A stretch of 14,722 nt of DNA from Deferribacteres bacterium (GTDB lineage Bacteria > Nitrospirota > Thermodesulfovibrionia > UBA6902): positions 1-14,722 of the forward strand of contig JAADFS010000313.1 of NCBI GenBank assembly GCA_013152795.1, written 5' to 3'. The position numbers and the translations under genes are program-made. The notes below the pieces were generated by a model that was not told the origin of the DNA, did not search any database, and saw nothing but the letters and a program-made list of their open reading frames with translations. Every line of letters begins with the position of its first letter. The first letter of the stretch is position 1. This document shows, piece after piece, positions 1 through 5,791 of the stretch.

Positions 1-131
1 TGCAGGCGGTTTCTCTCGGCCTCGGCACAGTCGTCATCGGCGCGTTTTACGATGAGGCGGTTAAGGAGGTTATGAATATGTCCCACAGGGAAGAACCGCT
101 TTATATAATACCGGTGGGTAGAATGAAATAA
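1..131 (+). CDS. Nitroreductase-family protein, C-terminal end only (5' truncated by window)
   Basis: The frame beginning at base 3 is open from the window edge to the TAA at 129-131 and gives about 42 residues. They include SLGLGTVVIGAF, a short acidic helix (DEAVKEVM) and the end PLYIIPVGRMK. A 'GLG..viGaf' segment followed by 'plyiipvGr' near the C-terminus is the usual ending of FMN-dependent nitroreductase / SagB-type oxidoreductases, where the last strand carries a conserved Gly. The flavin-binding N-terminal part lies outside the window, so substrate and subfamily cannot be judged. The next plus-strand gene starts 265 bases later behind its own promoter, so this gene probably ends its transcription unit. 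Family assignment is fairly secure; anything more specific would be a guess. Confidence 0.8.
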   Translation, partial: QAVSLGLGTVVIGAFYDEAVKEVMNMSHREEPLYIIPVGRMK

Positions 132-201
132 AAAATGCCACGCCTCCTCGACAGGCACGCCGAAGCGACACGGTGGAAAGATTAAGCCTTTGCGCTGCAT
201 A

Positions 202-228
202 TGCATAAATGGCAGGAGAGCCTGCCGG
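202..228 (+). repeat. Dispersed intergenic element, copy A (TGCATAAA..GGCAG hairpin)
   Basis: Reads TGCATAAAT followed by GGCAGG-AGAG-CCTGCC and GG. The GGCAGG/CCTGCC arms (211-216 and 221-226) form a perfect 6-bp stem with a 4-nt loop. Related copies lie near 4033, 4996 and 14420, all in spacers. The rest of the 132-356 spacer shows no supported gene. The motif CTGTAAGGTAA at about 250-260 recurs upstream of rlmB (about 4223-4233). Confidence 0.5.
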
Positions 229-356
229 CCAGCGATTTTCTATGCCTCTGTAAGGTAAACATGTCCAGCGGAGATACCTCAAGCCCGGTGAACCTGAATG
301 ACCGGAGGAATGACCGATGGAGAGATATTTTGTTTTGAAAGCAAAAATATAAGCTG

Positions 357-382
357 ATAAATTTGCTTTCAGGCAAATTTAT
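357..382 (+). promoter_or_regulatory. Perfect 10-bp inverted repeat, candidate operator
   Basis: ATAAATTTGC (357-366) and GCAAATTTAT (373-382) are perfect reverse complements separated by 6 nt. The dyad spans the predicted -35 and ends three bases before the predicted -10. A weaker dyad (ATATTTT at 325-331 with AAAATAT at 344-350) has its centre about 32 bp upstream, roughly three helical turns. This arrangement would suit a dimeric repressor covering the promoter of the ATPase gene. No terminator-like U tract follows, and the position inside the promoter argues for a DNA-level operator. Confidence 0.5.
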
Positions 383-390
383 TGTATAAT
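363..390 (+). promoter_or_regulatory. Predicted promoter, likely leaderless
   Basis: TTGCTT (363-368), a 16-nt spacer and a consensus TATAAT (385-390). Transcription starting about 7 nt after the -10 would begin at or next to the A of the ATG at 397. No Shine-Dalgarno sequence precedes that ATG. Confidence 0.6.
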
Positions 391-396
391 CGGTTT

Positions 397-1566
397 ATGG
401 TCAGAGACAGGTATCTGACATCGTTTATCATAGAAGACCTCAAGGACAAGATGGTATTTGTCGGCGGCCCCCGCCAGGTAGGGAAGACAACGCTCTGCCG
501 TGATCTTGTGGCATCTCATTTCAAAAGCCATGCGTATTTCAACTGGGACAACCGCGCCGACAGAAAGGCCGTTACCGCTTCCGCCTGGCCGGGAGATGCG
601 GAACTGCTTATTTTTGATGAGATACACAAGTACCGGCAATGGAAGGGCCTTATCAAGGGCGAATACGACAAGCTTAAACATATCTATAAGTTCCTTGTTA
701 CCGGTGCCCGGCTTGATCTCTACAGGAGAGGAGGTGACTCGCTGCAGGGCAGGTATCATTATTACCGGCTTCATCCGTTTACCCTTGCAGAGGCGGAAGG
801 TCTGCCGTACAGCGTATCTGTCCAGCATGAATTACCGATAGGGCAGGGTTTTTATCAGGATTCCATGGAGGCGCTGGAGACCTTCGGCGGTTTCCCCGAA
901 CCCTTCATCAAACAGAGCACGAGGCAGCTCAGGCGCTGGCATAATGAGAAGATAGAACGCATGTTCCGGGAGGATATCCTGGATGTTAATGCAATAAGGG
1001 ACATCGGGAGCATGAAACTCCTGAGCGACATTCTGCCGTCCAGGGTCGGTTCCCTGCTGTCTCTCAATGCCATAAGGGAAGACCTCGAGGTGAGTTTCCG
1101 TGCCGTCTCTCACTGGATGGATATTCTCGAGTCTTTCTACTACTGTTTCAGGATATATCCATACTCTGCAAAAAAAATACGATCTCTCAAAAAAGAGCCC
1201 AAGCTGTATTTATGGGACTGGTCCGAGGTGGAGAGTGAGGCGGCTCGTTTTGAGAACCTTATCGCCTCTCATCTGCTGAAACTTGTACATTTTATAGTTG
1301 ATTATGAGGGATACAGGGCGGAGCTGTATTTCCTGAGAGATGTTGACAAACGCGAGGTTGATTTTCTTGTGACCATCAACGGCAAGCCGTGGTTTGCCGT
1401 TGAGGCAAAGCTCAGCGACACCGGCCTCTCATCACCGCTCCTTTACTTCAAGGAAAGGCTGTCGATCCCATATATATATCAGGTGGTGAAAAAGGACAAA
1501 GTCGATAAGCGCGACAAGGGTGCAAGGGTCATTTCTGCCGGAAGATTTCTCTCGGCCCTCGTATAG
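397..1566 (+). CDS. AAA_14 / DUF4143 ATP-binding protein
   Basis: Predicted 389-residue P-loop ATPase of the AAA_14 plus DUF4143 type. The Walker A loop GGPRQVGKTT is at residues 23-32. A Walker B strand LLIFDEIH lies near residues 70-77, and FLVTGARLD near 100 fits the sensor strand of this family. The C-terminal part has REVDFLV (about 318) and WFAVEAKLSD (about 335), the D...ExK arrangement typical of the DUF4143 region and reminiscent of PD-(D/E)XK folds. The cellular role of these proteins is not settled; they are often single, patchily distributed genes. TTG at 382 is in frame but lies inside the -10 element, so ATG 397 is preferred. The gene stands alone: the next gene has its own promoter, and no partner is visible. 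The family call is secure; a nuclease activity is only inferred. Confidence 0.85.
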   Translation: MVRDRYLTSFIIEDLKDKMVFVGGPRQVGKTTLCRDLVASHFKSHAYFNWDNRADRKAVTASAWPGDAELLIFDEIHKYRQWKGLIKGEYDKLKHIYKFLVTGARLDLYRRGGDSLQGRYHYYRLHPFTLAEAEGLPYSVSVQHELPIGQGFYQDSMEALETFGGFPEPFIKQSTRQLRRWHNEKIERMFREDILDVNAIRDIGSMKLLSDILPSRVGSLLSLNAIREDLEVSFRAVSHWMDILESFYYCFRIYPYSAKKIRSLKKEPKLYLWDWSEVESEAARFENLIASHLLKLVHFIVDYEGYRAELYFLRDVDKREVDFLVTINGKPWFAVEAKLSDTGLSSPLLYFKERLSIPYIYQVVKKDKVDKRDKGARVISAGRFLSALV

Positions 1567-1572
1567 TTATTG

Positions 1573-1622
1573 CAGAGGGTGCACAGGGCACAGAATGAAA
1601 TCCTGTCCCCCTCCCCCCTTGA
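1573..1622 (+). repeat. Heptad-repeat remnant plus C-run
   Basis: The spacer after the ATPase gene holds GAGGGTGCA and GGGCACAG, resembling the heptads near 4065, 5018 and 10728. A C/T run, TCCCCCTCCCCCCTT (about 1606-1620), follows and resembles the left arm of the hairpin near 4108. It looks like a decayed copy of the same intergenic repeat material. Confidence 0.35.
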
Positions 1623-1647
1623 CAGGCAGGCTTAACTGTAATATATA
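1619..1647 (+). promoter_or_regulatory. Predicted sigma70-type promoter of the GYD gene
   Basis: A consensus -35 TTGACA (1619-1624), a 17-nt spacer and TATATA (1642-1647) as the -10, about 35 nt upstream of the ATG at 1682. A strong ribosome binding site, AAGGAGGT, sits just before the start codon. Confidence 0.6.
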
Positions 1648-1681
1648 AATCTTAAACCCTGTAAGCCCACAAGGAGGTATC

Positions 1682-1966
1682 ATGGCTGTCTATATTGCAT
1701 TAAGCACCCTTACGGACGAAGGAAGAAAGACCCTGAAAAAACACCCTGAAAGGATCAACGAGGTAAACCGGGAAATAGAGGCAATGGGGATCAAGGTAAC
1801 GGGGCAATATGCAGTGCTGGGCCCCTATGACTTCGTGACGGTGCTGGAGGCACCGAATAATGAGGCTGTCCTGAAGATGTCCGTTGAGCTCGGCTCCCGG
1901 GGCACTGTCCAGCTCATAACCCTTCCGGCCATCACAGTGGAGGAGTTTATAAACACGCTTAAATAG
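1682..1966 (+). CDS. GYD domain-containing protein
   Basis: A 94-residue soluble protein matching the small GYD-domain family (Pfam GYD): an N-terminal strand YIALSTLTDEGRKTLK, a central VTGQYAVLGPYDFVTVLEAP with the characteristic GxYDFVxxxEAP core, and a terminal strand ending LPAITVEEF. The fold resembles a ferredoxin-like alpha/beta barrel dimer. The family has no assigned reaction. The length fits a single complete domain. The start is well supported by AAGGAGGT about 6 nt upstream and by a TTGACA/TATATA promoter. The gene converges on the minus-strand radical SAM gene: its stop lies only about 10 nt from that gene's ancestral stop at 1977. No functional link to neighbours is evident. 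Confidence 0.85.
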   Translation: MAVYIALSTLTDEGRKTLKKHPERINEVNREIEAMGIKVTGQYAVLGPYDFVTVLEAPNNEAVLKMSVELGSRGTVQLITLPAITVEEFINTLK

Positions 1967-1976
1967 AGGCTTATAT

Positions 1977-2119
1977 TTATTCTTCATATGTCTCTCTTTG
2001 CGGATGTCCTGCACCCAGGCCGTATCTCCTGTACAGCGACTCTGCAAAGAGGTAATCGAGGTGCCCGATGGACTCAGGATGCCGGCCGTATACCCTGTCC
2101 CATACATCCCACATCCCAC
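1977..2119 (-). pseudogene. Out-of-frame C-terminal tail of the SPL-like radical SAM gene
   Basis: On the minus strand, the frame entered by skipping seven bases at the tandem repeat reads RWDVWDRVYGRHPES, then IGHLDYLFAESLYRRYG, and ends GHPQRETYEE before a TAA at 1979-1977. I recall this as the conserved C-terminus of bacterial SPL-like radical SAM proteins (WDVWD, HPESIGHLDYLF). It is disconnected from the main frame, which stops at 2074-2076. Removing one 7-bp unit restores a continuous 340-codon frame from 3006 (3 x 340 plus the stop, counted from the coordinates). This is either a real frameshift or an assembly error. Confidence 0.8.
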
Positions 2120-3006
2120 CGCTCCATGCACAGATATGTAAGCGGATTCCCGGAAATGTATTTTTTCAGCACGGCGTACATGTGTCTGTACATCCCCACC
2201 CTCAGGGGCTTTACATAACGCATCTTCCCGTCGTCACCGGTTACCATCTCCGCGCACGTGAGCCTGGTGCCGGGATAGTTGTTCTCTATGGTCTTTTTCA
2301 TGGCAGGGTTAAACCTCAGGCTCCCGATGGATATCCAGGCAATTTGCTCATGCGGCACTGCTTCGGAGACCTGTCTTGCAAGCGATTCATATCCCTGCTC
2401 CCATCCCTCATAGAGTATCATGGGATCAAAGTGCAGGCCGATAAGATACCCTGCGGCCGCTGCCCGGCCCATTGCCTGAAGCCTGCTTCCGAGCGAAGGG
2501 GTCAGGTGTTCCTCGGTTTCAATTACATGCCCTGTATTCAGTGACCATGAGACAACGGTCTTACCCCTGTGCTCAAGCCCCAGGATGGGCTCCACGCAGT
2601 CGGACTTTGTCTTTAACTCCAGCACGGCATTGTCCAGCCGGGCGAATTCCCTGACGAGCCCTGCGGCCTGTCCTGTTTTCTCCTCCAGCGCCAGGCTGTC
2701 GCCGAGTTCCCAGGTGCCGATGCGGAAGAGCCTGCGGGGTTGCCGGGAAATCTTTTCCTTCACCTCCTGCATAAGGGTGGCGGTGTCATCCACGGCCTTT
2801 GTCAGGCCGTCGGTCAGGTAGTGCTGAAGAAAGCAGTAAGAGCATTCAAACGGGCAATTCTGCACGGTTCGCAGGACGTGGACGCGGCAGCAGATATATT
2901 TCCTGCTGAATGTCGCGCATGTGCCCATTGCCTCACCCTTCTTGGGTATGATGCCGATTTCTTTTTTTCCGTCCCTGTAGTTGAGGCTGTCTGCATACAT
3001 TGTCAC
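2074..3006 (-). CDS. SPL-like (spore photoproduct lyase family) radical SAM protein, frameshifted near its 3' end
   Basis: A 310-residue reading frame with the radical SAM signature C51-x3-C55-x2-C58 (CPFECSYC), preceded by SRKYICCRVHVLR. The later segment GYLIGLHFDPMILYEGWEQG matches the SplB core (GYPLGFIVAPIYIHEGWEEG). The family binds a 4Fe-4S cluster and cleaves S-adenosylmethionine to a radical; SplB itself repairs the thymine dimer of spores. Here the residue before C58 is Tyr, as in SplB, but the one after it is Phe rather than Tyr. The region corresponding to SplB Cys141 reads RIGTWELGDS with no Cys, so genuine photoproduct lyase activity is doubtful. About 45 N-terminal residues of SplB have no counterpart. 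The start is GTG 3006 (alternative ATG 3000), 6 nt after the upstream gene, so the pair is co-transcribed. The last residues (GCMGQGIRPAS) come from a frameshift at a 7-bp duplication. Confidence 0.8.
   Translation of the reverse strand: MTMYADSLNYRDGKKEIGIIPKKGEAMGTCATFSRKYICCRVHVLRTVQNCPFECSYCFLQHYLTDGLTKAVDDTATLMQEVKEKISRQPRRLFRIGTWELGDSLALEEKTGQAAGLVREFARLDNAVLELKTKSDCVEPILGLEHRGKTVVSWSLNTGHVIETEEHLTPSLGSRLQAMGRAAAAGYLIGLHFDPMILYEGWEQGYESLARQVSEAVPHEQIAWISIGSLRFNPAMKKTIENNYPGTRLTCAEMVTGDDGKMRYVKPLRVGMYRHMYAVLKKYISGNPLTYLCMERWDVGCMGQGIRPAS
2104..2119. repeat. 7-bp tandem duplication causing a frameshift
   Basis: Plus strand CATCCCA at 2105-2111 is repeated at 2112-2118, with one extra matching base at each side (2.3 copies). 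On the coding (minus) strand this is TGGGATG twice. One copy would encode RWDVWDR in frame; two copies shift translation to a stop at 2074-2076. Confidence 0.9.
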
Positions 3007-3012
3007 AGGCAG

Positions 3013-3981
3013 TTAAAGCTCCCCCAGTATCGATTCAACAGCCTTTTTGACTTCTCCGGATGAGAGTGTCTCCATAAGCGGCCGCCACTGTTTCACATCA
3101 TTGATATCAACGCTCAGACGGACATTCCTGTTTTCAAGGGTCTCATCCCAGTCGACGGATATGCCCTCAGGCAGGTTCAGTCTCCTGACCGTTTCCTGTA
3201 TCCTCGCGTTTGAGGCGGTAAGCACGGGGAAGCGTTTCATATGTATAAGCCGCCTGAGCCTGGCGGTCTTGTCACGGGGGCTTAATTCCGACTGCATCAC
3301 TTCCCGCACGGCAGGCTCTGAAAGGAAGTCATCCAGTGTCTTGTTATCGGCCCTCAGATAGTCATTGAGGTTTGAGGCGGTCTCATCCAGGATTGAAGCG
3401 GTCAGGGCCAGTTCGTTTCTCCATTGCATAAGTTGCCGGAGAATATCCGCGGGATAGCGGGTGAGATTGATTATGTGCTTCAGGGAAAGACGCTTTTCAT
3501 GGCAGAAGTGTTTCAATTCCGCGGGCAGGCCATTTATCCGGCTGCAATCCCTCATGAAATCATTATAGGGCTTAAGGCCGAACCGCCTGCAGAGTGAATC
3601 AAGTATCCAGGACTCCGGGGCGCCTGATGATTGCGCAAAACAGATGAACAGGATCCTGTTTATAATGCTTGATCCGATCTCGGCGTGCCTGTCACACAGG
3701 ATCAGCGTTAGGATATCCGTTACAGGGGTTTTCACATCAAGCACCTCGGCGCTGACAGCCTTCATCCGCCTGCGCCTTGCATAATCAATACGCTTTCTGC
3801 CGTCGACGAGGTGAAGCTCTCCGGCTGCGTCCCTGTACAGGATAACGGGCTGAAGTATCCCCAGCCGCTCAAACGACTCCGTAGCACAGGTATCACCAGG
3901 GTCTGTAAACAGAAAGCCGGCGGAGGAGAAACGGCTGTTTTCAACAAGGATGCTGTTGGTGCTGATGCTCTGTACCGGCAT
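3013..3981 (-). CDS. ParB N-terminal domain-containing protein
   Basis: A 322-residue protein whose first ~90 residues fit the ParB/Spo0J/Srx N-terminal fold: SFERLGILQPVIL (36-48) followed by ELHLVDGRKRIDYAR (55-69), matching the family pattern 'GllqPvvv...lvdGhrR..Aar'. The GRKR patch occupies the position of the nucleotide-binding arginines of ParB. Downstream, a helical region (FGLKPYNDFMRDCSRI, then LKHFCHEKRLSLKHIINLTRY split by a short loop) resembles the KorB-like helix-turn-helix of ParB proteins, though it is diverged. ParB relatives clamp on DNA with CTP or act as transcription or partition factors; which applies here is unknown. No ParA is nearby, so chromosome partition is unlikely. 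ATG 3981 is preferred over TTG 4002; neither has a clear Shine-Dalgarno. The radical SAM gene follows 6 nt after the stop. Confidence 0.7.
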   Translation of the reverse strand: MPVQSISTNSILVENSRFSSAGFLFTDPGDTCATESFERLGILQPVILYRDAAGELHLVDGRKRIDYARRRRMKAVSAEVLDVKTPVTDILTLILCDRHAEIGSSIINRILFICFAQSSGAPESWILDSLCRRFGLKPYNDFMRDCSRINGLPAELKHFCHEKRLSLKHIINLTRYPADILRQLMQWRNELALTASILDETASNLNDYLRADNKTLDDFLSEPAVREVMQSELSPRDKTARLRRLIHMKRFPVLTASNARIQETVRRLNLPEGISVDWDETLENRNVRLSVDINDVKQWRPLMETLSSGEVKKAVESILGEL

Positions 3982-4020
3982 GATACATGATATTTTACAC
4001 AATATCCATGCTTATATGAT

Positions 4021-4060
4021 AATCTTAATGGTTGCATGAACAGGCAGAGGAGACTGCCGG
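4021..4060 (+). repeat. Dispersed intergenic element, copy B
   Basis: AATCTTAATGGTTGCATGAA continuing into CAGGCAGAGGAGACTGCCGG. GGCAG (4043-4047) and CTGCC (4054-4058) form a 5-bp stem. AATCTTAA and GGTTGCAT.AACAGGCAGA are shared with copy D near 14403-14435. Confidence 0.5.
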
Positions 4061-4064
4061 GGAA

Positions 4065-4092
4065 CAGAGTTCAAAGTTCTGAGTTCTGGGTG
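4065..4092 (+). repeat. Heptad-repeat tract
   Basis: Four consecutive degenerate 7-mers: GTTCAAA, GTTCTGA, GTTCTGG, GTGCAGA. The same heptad family recurs at 5015-5110 and 10728-10760. Confidence 0.45.
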
Positions 4093-4106
4093 CAGAAAGA
4101 AACAAG

Positions 4107-4142
4107 TCCCCCTCCCCTTGGGAGGGGGGTAGGGGGAGGGGG
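4107..4142 (+). repeat. C-run/G-run hairpin with G-quadruplex potential
   Basis: CCCCCTCCC (4108-4116) pairs perfectly with GGGAGGGGG (4120-4128) across a 3-nt loop. The right arm continues so that four G-runs of 3 or more (4120-4122, 4124-4129, 4132-4136, 4138-4142) are separated by A, TA and A. This fits an intramolecular G-quadruplex pattern. It sits about 104 nt upstream of rlmB, between divergently transcribed genes. Confidence 0.5.
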
Positions 4143-4245
4143 CTAAGCTGTTACCACTGAAGGTATCGCAGATAAAGCTTTTCCGACAGACCCCTCTGCC
4201 CCGCTGGCAGTATTTTACAACACTGTAAGGTAAGCGGAGGATGCC

Positions 4246-4992
4246 TTGGCTAAGAATTCAATGTACCTTTACGGCAAGAACTCTGTGTGGGAGCGGCTGA
4301 AGGCCGACCCGGGCAGTATCCGCAGGATATATGTCCAGGACAATTTCAACGCCCCGCACATTATGAAGCTGGTAAAGGCCTCGGGCATCCCACTGAACCG
4401 CGTGAGTGAAAAGGACCTGCTCAGGATTAAACGCGCCGACCGACTGCAGGGGATTGTAGCTGAGGTCAGGAAATTCAGGTACACCCCGTTTGAGGAATTG
4501 ATAGGCAAATCAGCCGGGGAACGCATGTCGCTGGTATTCCTTGACGGCCTGAACGACCCCCACAACCTGGGCTCAATCATACGGATCGCCGCCTGTTTCG
4601 GCAACCTCGCGGTGGTGATCCCGCAGCATGGCTCCTGTGATGTCAATGAGACGGTGCTGCACGTGGCCTCCGGCGGTGAAAACTATACACCCGTATCCAT
4701 GGTCACGAATCTGTCCACCGCCCTGATAAAGGCCGGAAAGGCCGGTTACTGGGCTGTGGGTGCAGTTGTCGAGGGCGGGGAGGACATAAACAGGGTCTCC
4801 CTTCCCTTTCCGCTCTGCCTTGTGCTGGGAGCCGAAGGCAGGGGAATCCGCCCGGGCATACAGAAGCACCTTGACATGAAGGTCAGCCTGCCCATGACCG
4901 GCGCGCCGCTTTCCTTCAACGTTGCAATGGCCTTTGCCGTATTCGCCCATGAGATTACGAAACAGAGGCCGGATGCCGGTAGTAAACCCTAA
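4246..4992 (+). CDS. rlmB: 23S rRNA (guanosine-2'-O-)-methyltransferase, RlmB/TrmH (SpoU) family
   Basis: A 248-residue SPOUT methyltransferase that uses S-adenosylmethionine to methylate a ribose 2'-OH, by family most likely G2251 of 23S rRNA in the peptidyl-transferase P loop. The N-terminal substrate-binding domain begins YLYGKNSVWERL (compare IYGINPVLEAL in RlmB) and contains a KRADRLQGIVAEV stretch. The three SpoU motifs follow: LDGLNDPHNLGSIIRIA (about 98-115), LVLGAEGRGIRPG (about 193-205) and LSFNVAMAFAVFAHE (about 222-236). The last has Phe for the usual Leu in S-L-N-V. The start is TTG 4246, set by GGAGG at 4236-4240 with a 5-nt spacer; the ATG at 4241 is out of frame, and ATG 4261 is an alternative. 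Length is normal. It stands alone, facing away from the minus-strand ParB-like gene. A tRNA target cannot be excluded. Confidence 0.88.
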   Translation: MAKNSMYLYGKNSVWERLKADPGSIRRIYVQDNFNAPHIMKLVKASGIPLNRVSEKDLLRIKRADRLQGIVAEVRKFRYTPFEELIGKSAGERMSLVFLDGLNDPHNLGSIIRIAACFGNLAVVIPQHGSCDVNETVLHVASGGENYTPVSMVTNLSTALIKAGKAGYWAVGAVVEGGEDINRVSLPFPLCLVLGAEGRGIRPGIQKHLDMKVSLPMTGAPLSFNVAMAFAVFAHEITKQRPDAGSKP

Positions 4993-4993
4993 T

Positions 4994-5015
4994 GTTGCAT
5001 AAATCGGCAGGAGAG
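4994..5015 (+). repeat. Dispersed intergenic element, copy C
   Basis: GTTGCATAAATCGGCAGGAG begins 2 nt after the rlmB stop. About 110 nt later, CGCCGATATCTTTATGCC (5108-5125) is an imperfect reverse complement of ATAAATCGGC. The element may therefore have inverted ends enclosing the heptad tracts. Confidence 0.4.
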
Positions 5016-5110
5016 GTGCGGGTTGCAGGTTGCGGGTTGCGGGTTCTGAGGCTATGGGATTTTATGTTTTTCCTGCACCCTGCACCCTGACAACTGCACC
5101 CTCTGAACGC
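5015..5110 (+). repeat. Oppositely oriented heptad tracts
   Basis: The left tract (about 5015-5050) runs GGTGCGG, GTTGCAG, GTTGCGG, GTTGCGG, GTTCTGA. The right tract (about 5071-5110), on the minus strand, reads GTTCAGA, GGGTGCA, GTTGTCA, GGGTGCA, GGGTGCA. The two are separated by an AT-rich ~20 nt. The right tract's order GGGTGCA-GTTGTCA-GGG is repeated after rsmA (10728-10760). Confidence 0.5.
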
Positions 5111-5167
5111 CGATATCTTTATGCCGCTGGAGAGTAAATTTTCATATCTCCGTCAACTTGCTGTGAA

Positions 5168-5180
5168 TATGTTAAAATAG
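5168..5180 (+). promoter_or_regulatory. Extended -10 promoter
   Basis: TATGTTAAAATAG contains TGtTAAAAT (5170-5178), an extended -10 element, with no convincing -35. The identical 13-mer precedes leuS at 14477-14489. Transcription would start near 5185, leaving about 43 nt before the ATG at 5228. Confidence 0.5.
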
Positions 5181-5227
5181 AGAGTTTGAATGCACCATGC
5201 AATTTTCTATAAAAAATGAGGTAACAG

Positions 5228-5686
5228 ATGAAACTTCCATACCATGCGGTTGCAACAGTAACGATCTCCGGGATTCTTTACATGACGTTCAAATCATGGG
5301 GGCTGGCCGTGTCCTCGTTTATTGCAGGCATATTCATTGACCTGGACCATATTATCGACTACCTGAGGGAAAACGGCAGGCCTTTCAAGATAAAAAACTT
5401 TTTCCGTATATGCCACCAGTGCCAGTTCAACAAGGTCATACTGATATGGCACGGATGGGAATGGATTGGCCTGTTGGCTGCAGCGGCATGGCTTACAGAC
5501 TGGAACCCGTGGATAACAGGCACGCTCATAGGCATCACACAGCACTTGCTCCTTGATGCAATCAACAGTATTCCGGATCTGAAGAGCCTGCGCAGCTATT
5601 CCCTGATATGGAGATGGAAAAAGGATTTTGACTTTGATACACTTTTCCCCAAAATGAAAAACATTAAATACAGGTACATAAAATAG
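5228..5686 (+). CDS. Small inner-membrane protein, YdjM-like predicted metal-dependent hydrolase
   Basis: A 152-residue protein with two or three probable membrane segments: about 8-38 (VATVTISGILYMTF, then GLAVSSFIAGIFID) and about 80-108 (IGLLAAAAWL, then WITGTLIGI). Polar motifs sit at the membrane edges: DLDH (about 38-41), WHGWEW (about 79-84) and QHLLLD (about 109-114). The order D-x-D-H, H, H-x3-D parallels the YdjM/PF04307 'metal-dependent hydrolase' proteins (DIDH, HRGFTHS, SHILADM), so the same metal-site architecture is plausible. The spacing is diverged and no activity is established for the family. The basic C-terminus (WRWKKDFDF and the end KYRYIK) probably stays in the cytoplasm. 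ATG 5228 is set by GAGG at 5218-5221. It has its own extended -10 promoter and lies about 105 nt before trpD. Real gene: very likely; family: tentative. Confidence 0.6.
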   Translation: MKLPYHAVATVTISGILYMTFKSWGLAVSSFIAGIFIDLDHIIDYLRENGRPFKIKNFFRICHQCQFNKVILIWHGWEWIGLLAAAAWLTDWNPWITGTLIGITQHLLLDAINSIPDLKSLRSYSLIWRWKKDFDFDTLFPKMKNIKYRYIK

Positions 5687-5707
5687 TCTTCCGTCCGGAA
5701 ATACACC

Positions 5708-5760
5708 TCCGCGCTGCAAAGGGCGGAGCGTTTCCTTGACAGTCCTGCCGGTGACGGCCG
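5708..5760 (+). other. Hairpin-rich spacer before trpD
   Basis: CTCCGC and GCGGAG (about 5708-5731) can pair around a 10-nt loop just after the membrane-protein gene. CCTGCCGGT and ACCGGGCAGG (about 5744-5776) can pair with one bulge. Neither is followed by a convincing U tract, and no -10 element is visible, so trpD may be read through from the upstream promoter. Confidence 0.3.
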
Positions 5761-5791
5761 GCCTGACCGGGCAGGCGGACAGGGAGGGGTA

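Noticed and set aside
211..226. Possible B12-box / cobalamin riboswitch (GGCAGGAGAGCCTGCC)
   Set aside because: It resembles the B12-box, but no other conserved riboswitch block is present upstream, the adjacent gene has its own downstream promoter, and similar sequence recurs as a dispersed repeat.
2068..2544. 158-codon plus-strand open frame opposite the radical SAM gene
   Set aside because: It lies antisense to clear radical SAM coding sequence, has no ribosome binding site and gives a His/Pro/Arg-rich translation resembling no family.
2074..3006. Calling the radical SAM gene a genuine spore photoproduct lyase (splB)
   Set aside because: The donor-cysteine region has no Cys, one of the two flanking tyrosines is Phe, and the N-terminal segment is absent, so only the broader family name is justified.
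3013..3981. Chromosome-partition ParB (parB/spo0J)
   Set aside because: There is no ParA nearby, the helix-turn-helix is diverged, and the partner is a radical SAM gene; only the N-terminal domain assignment is supported.
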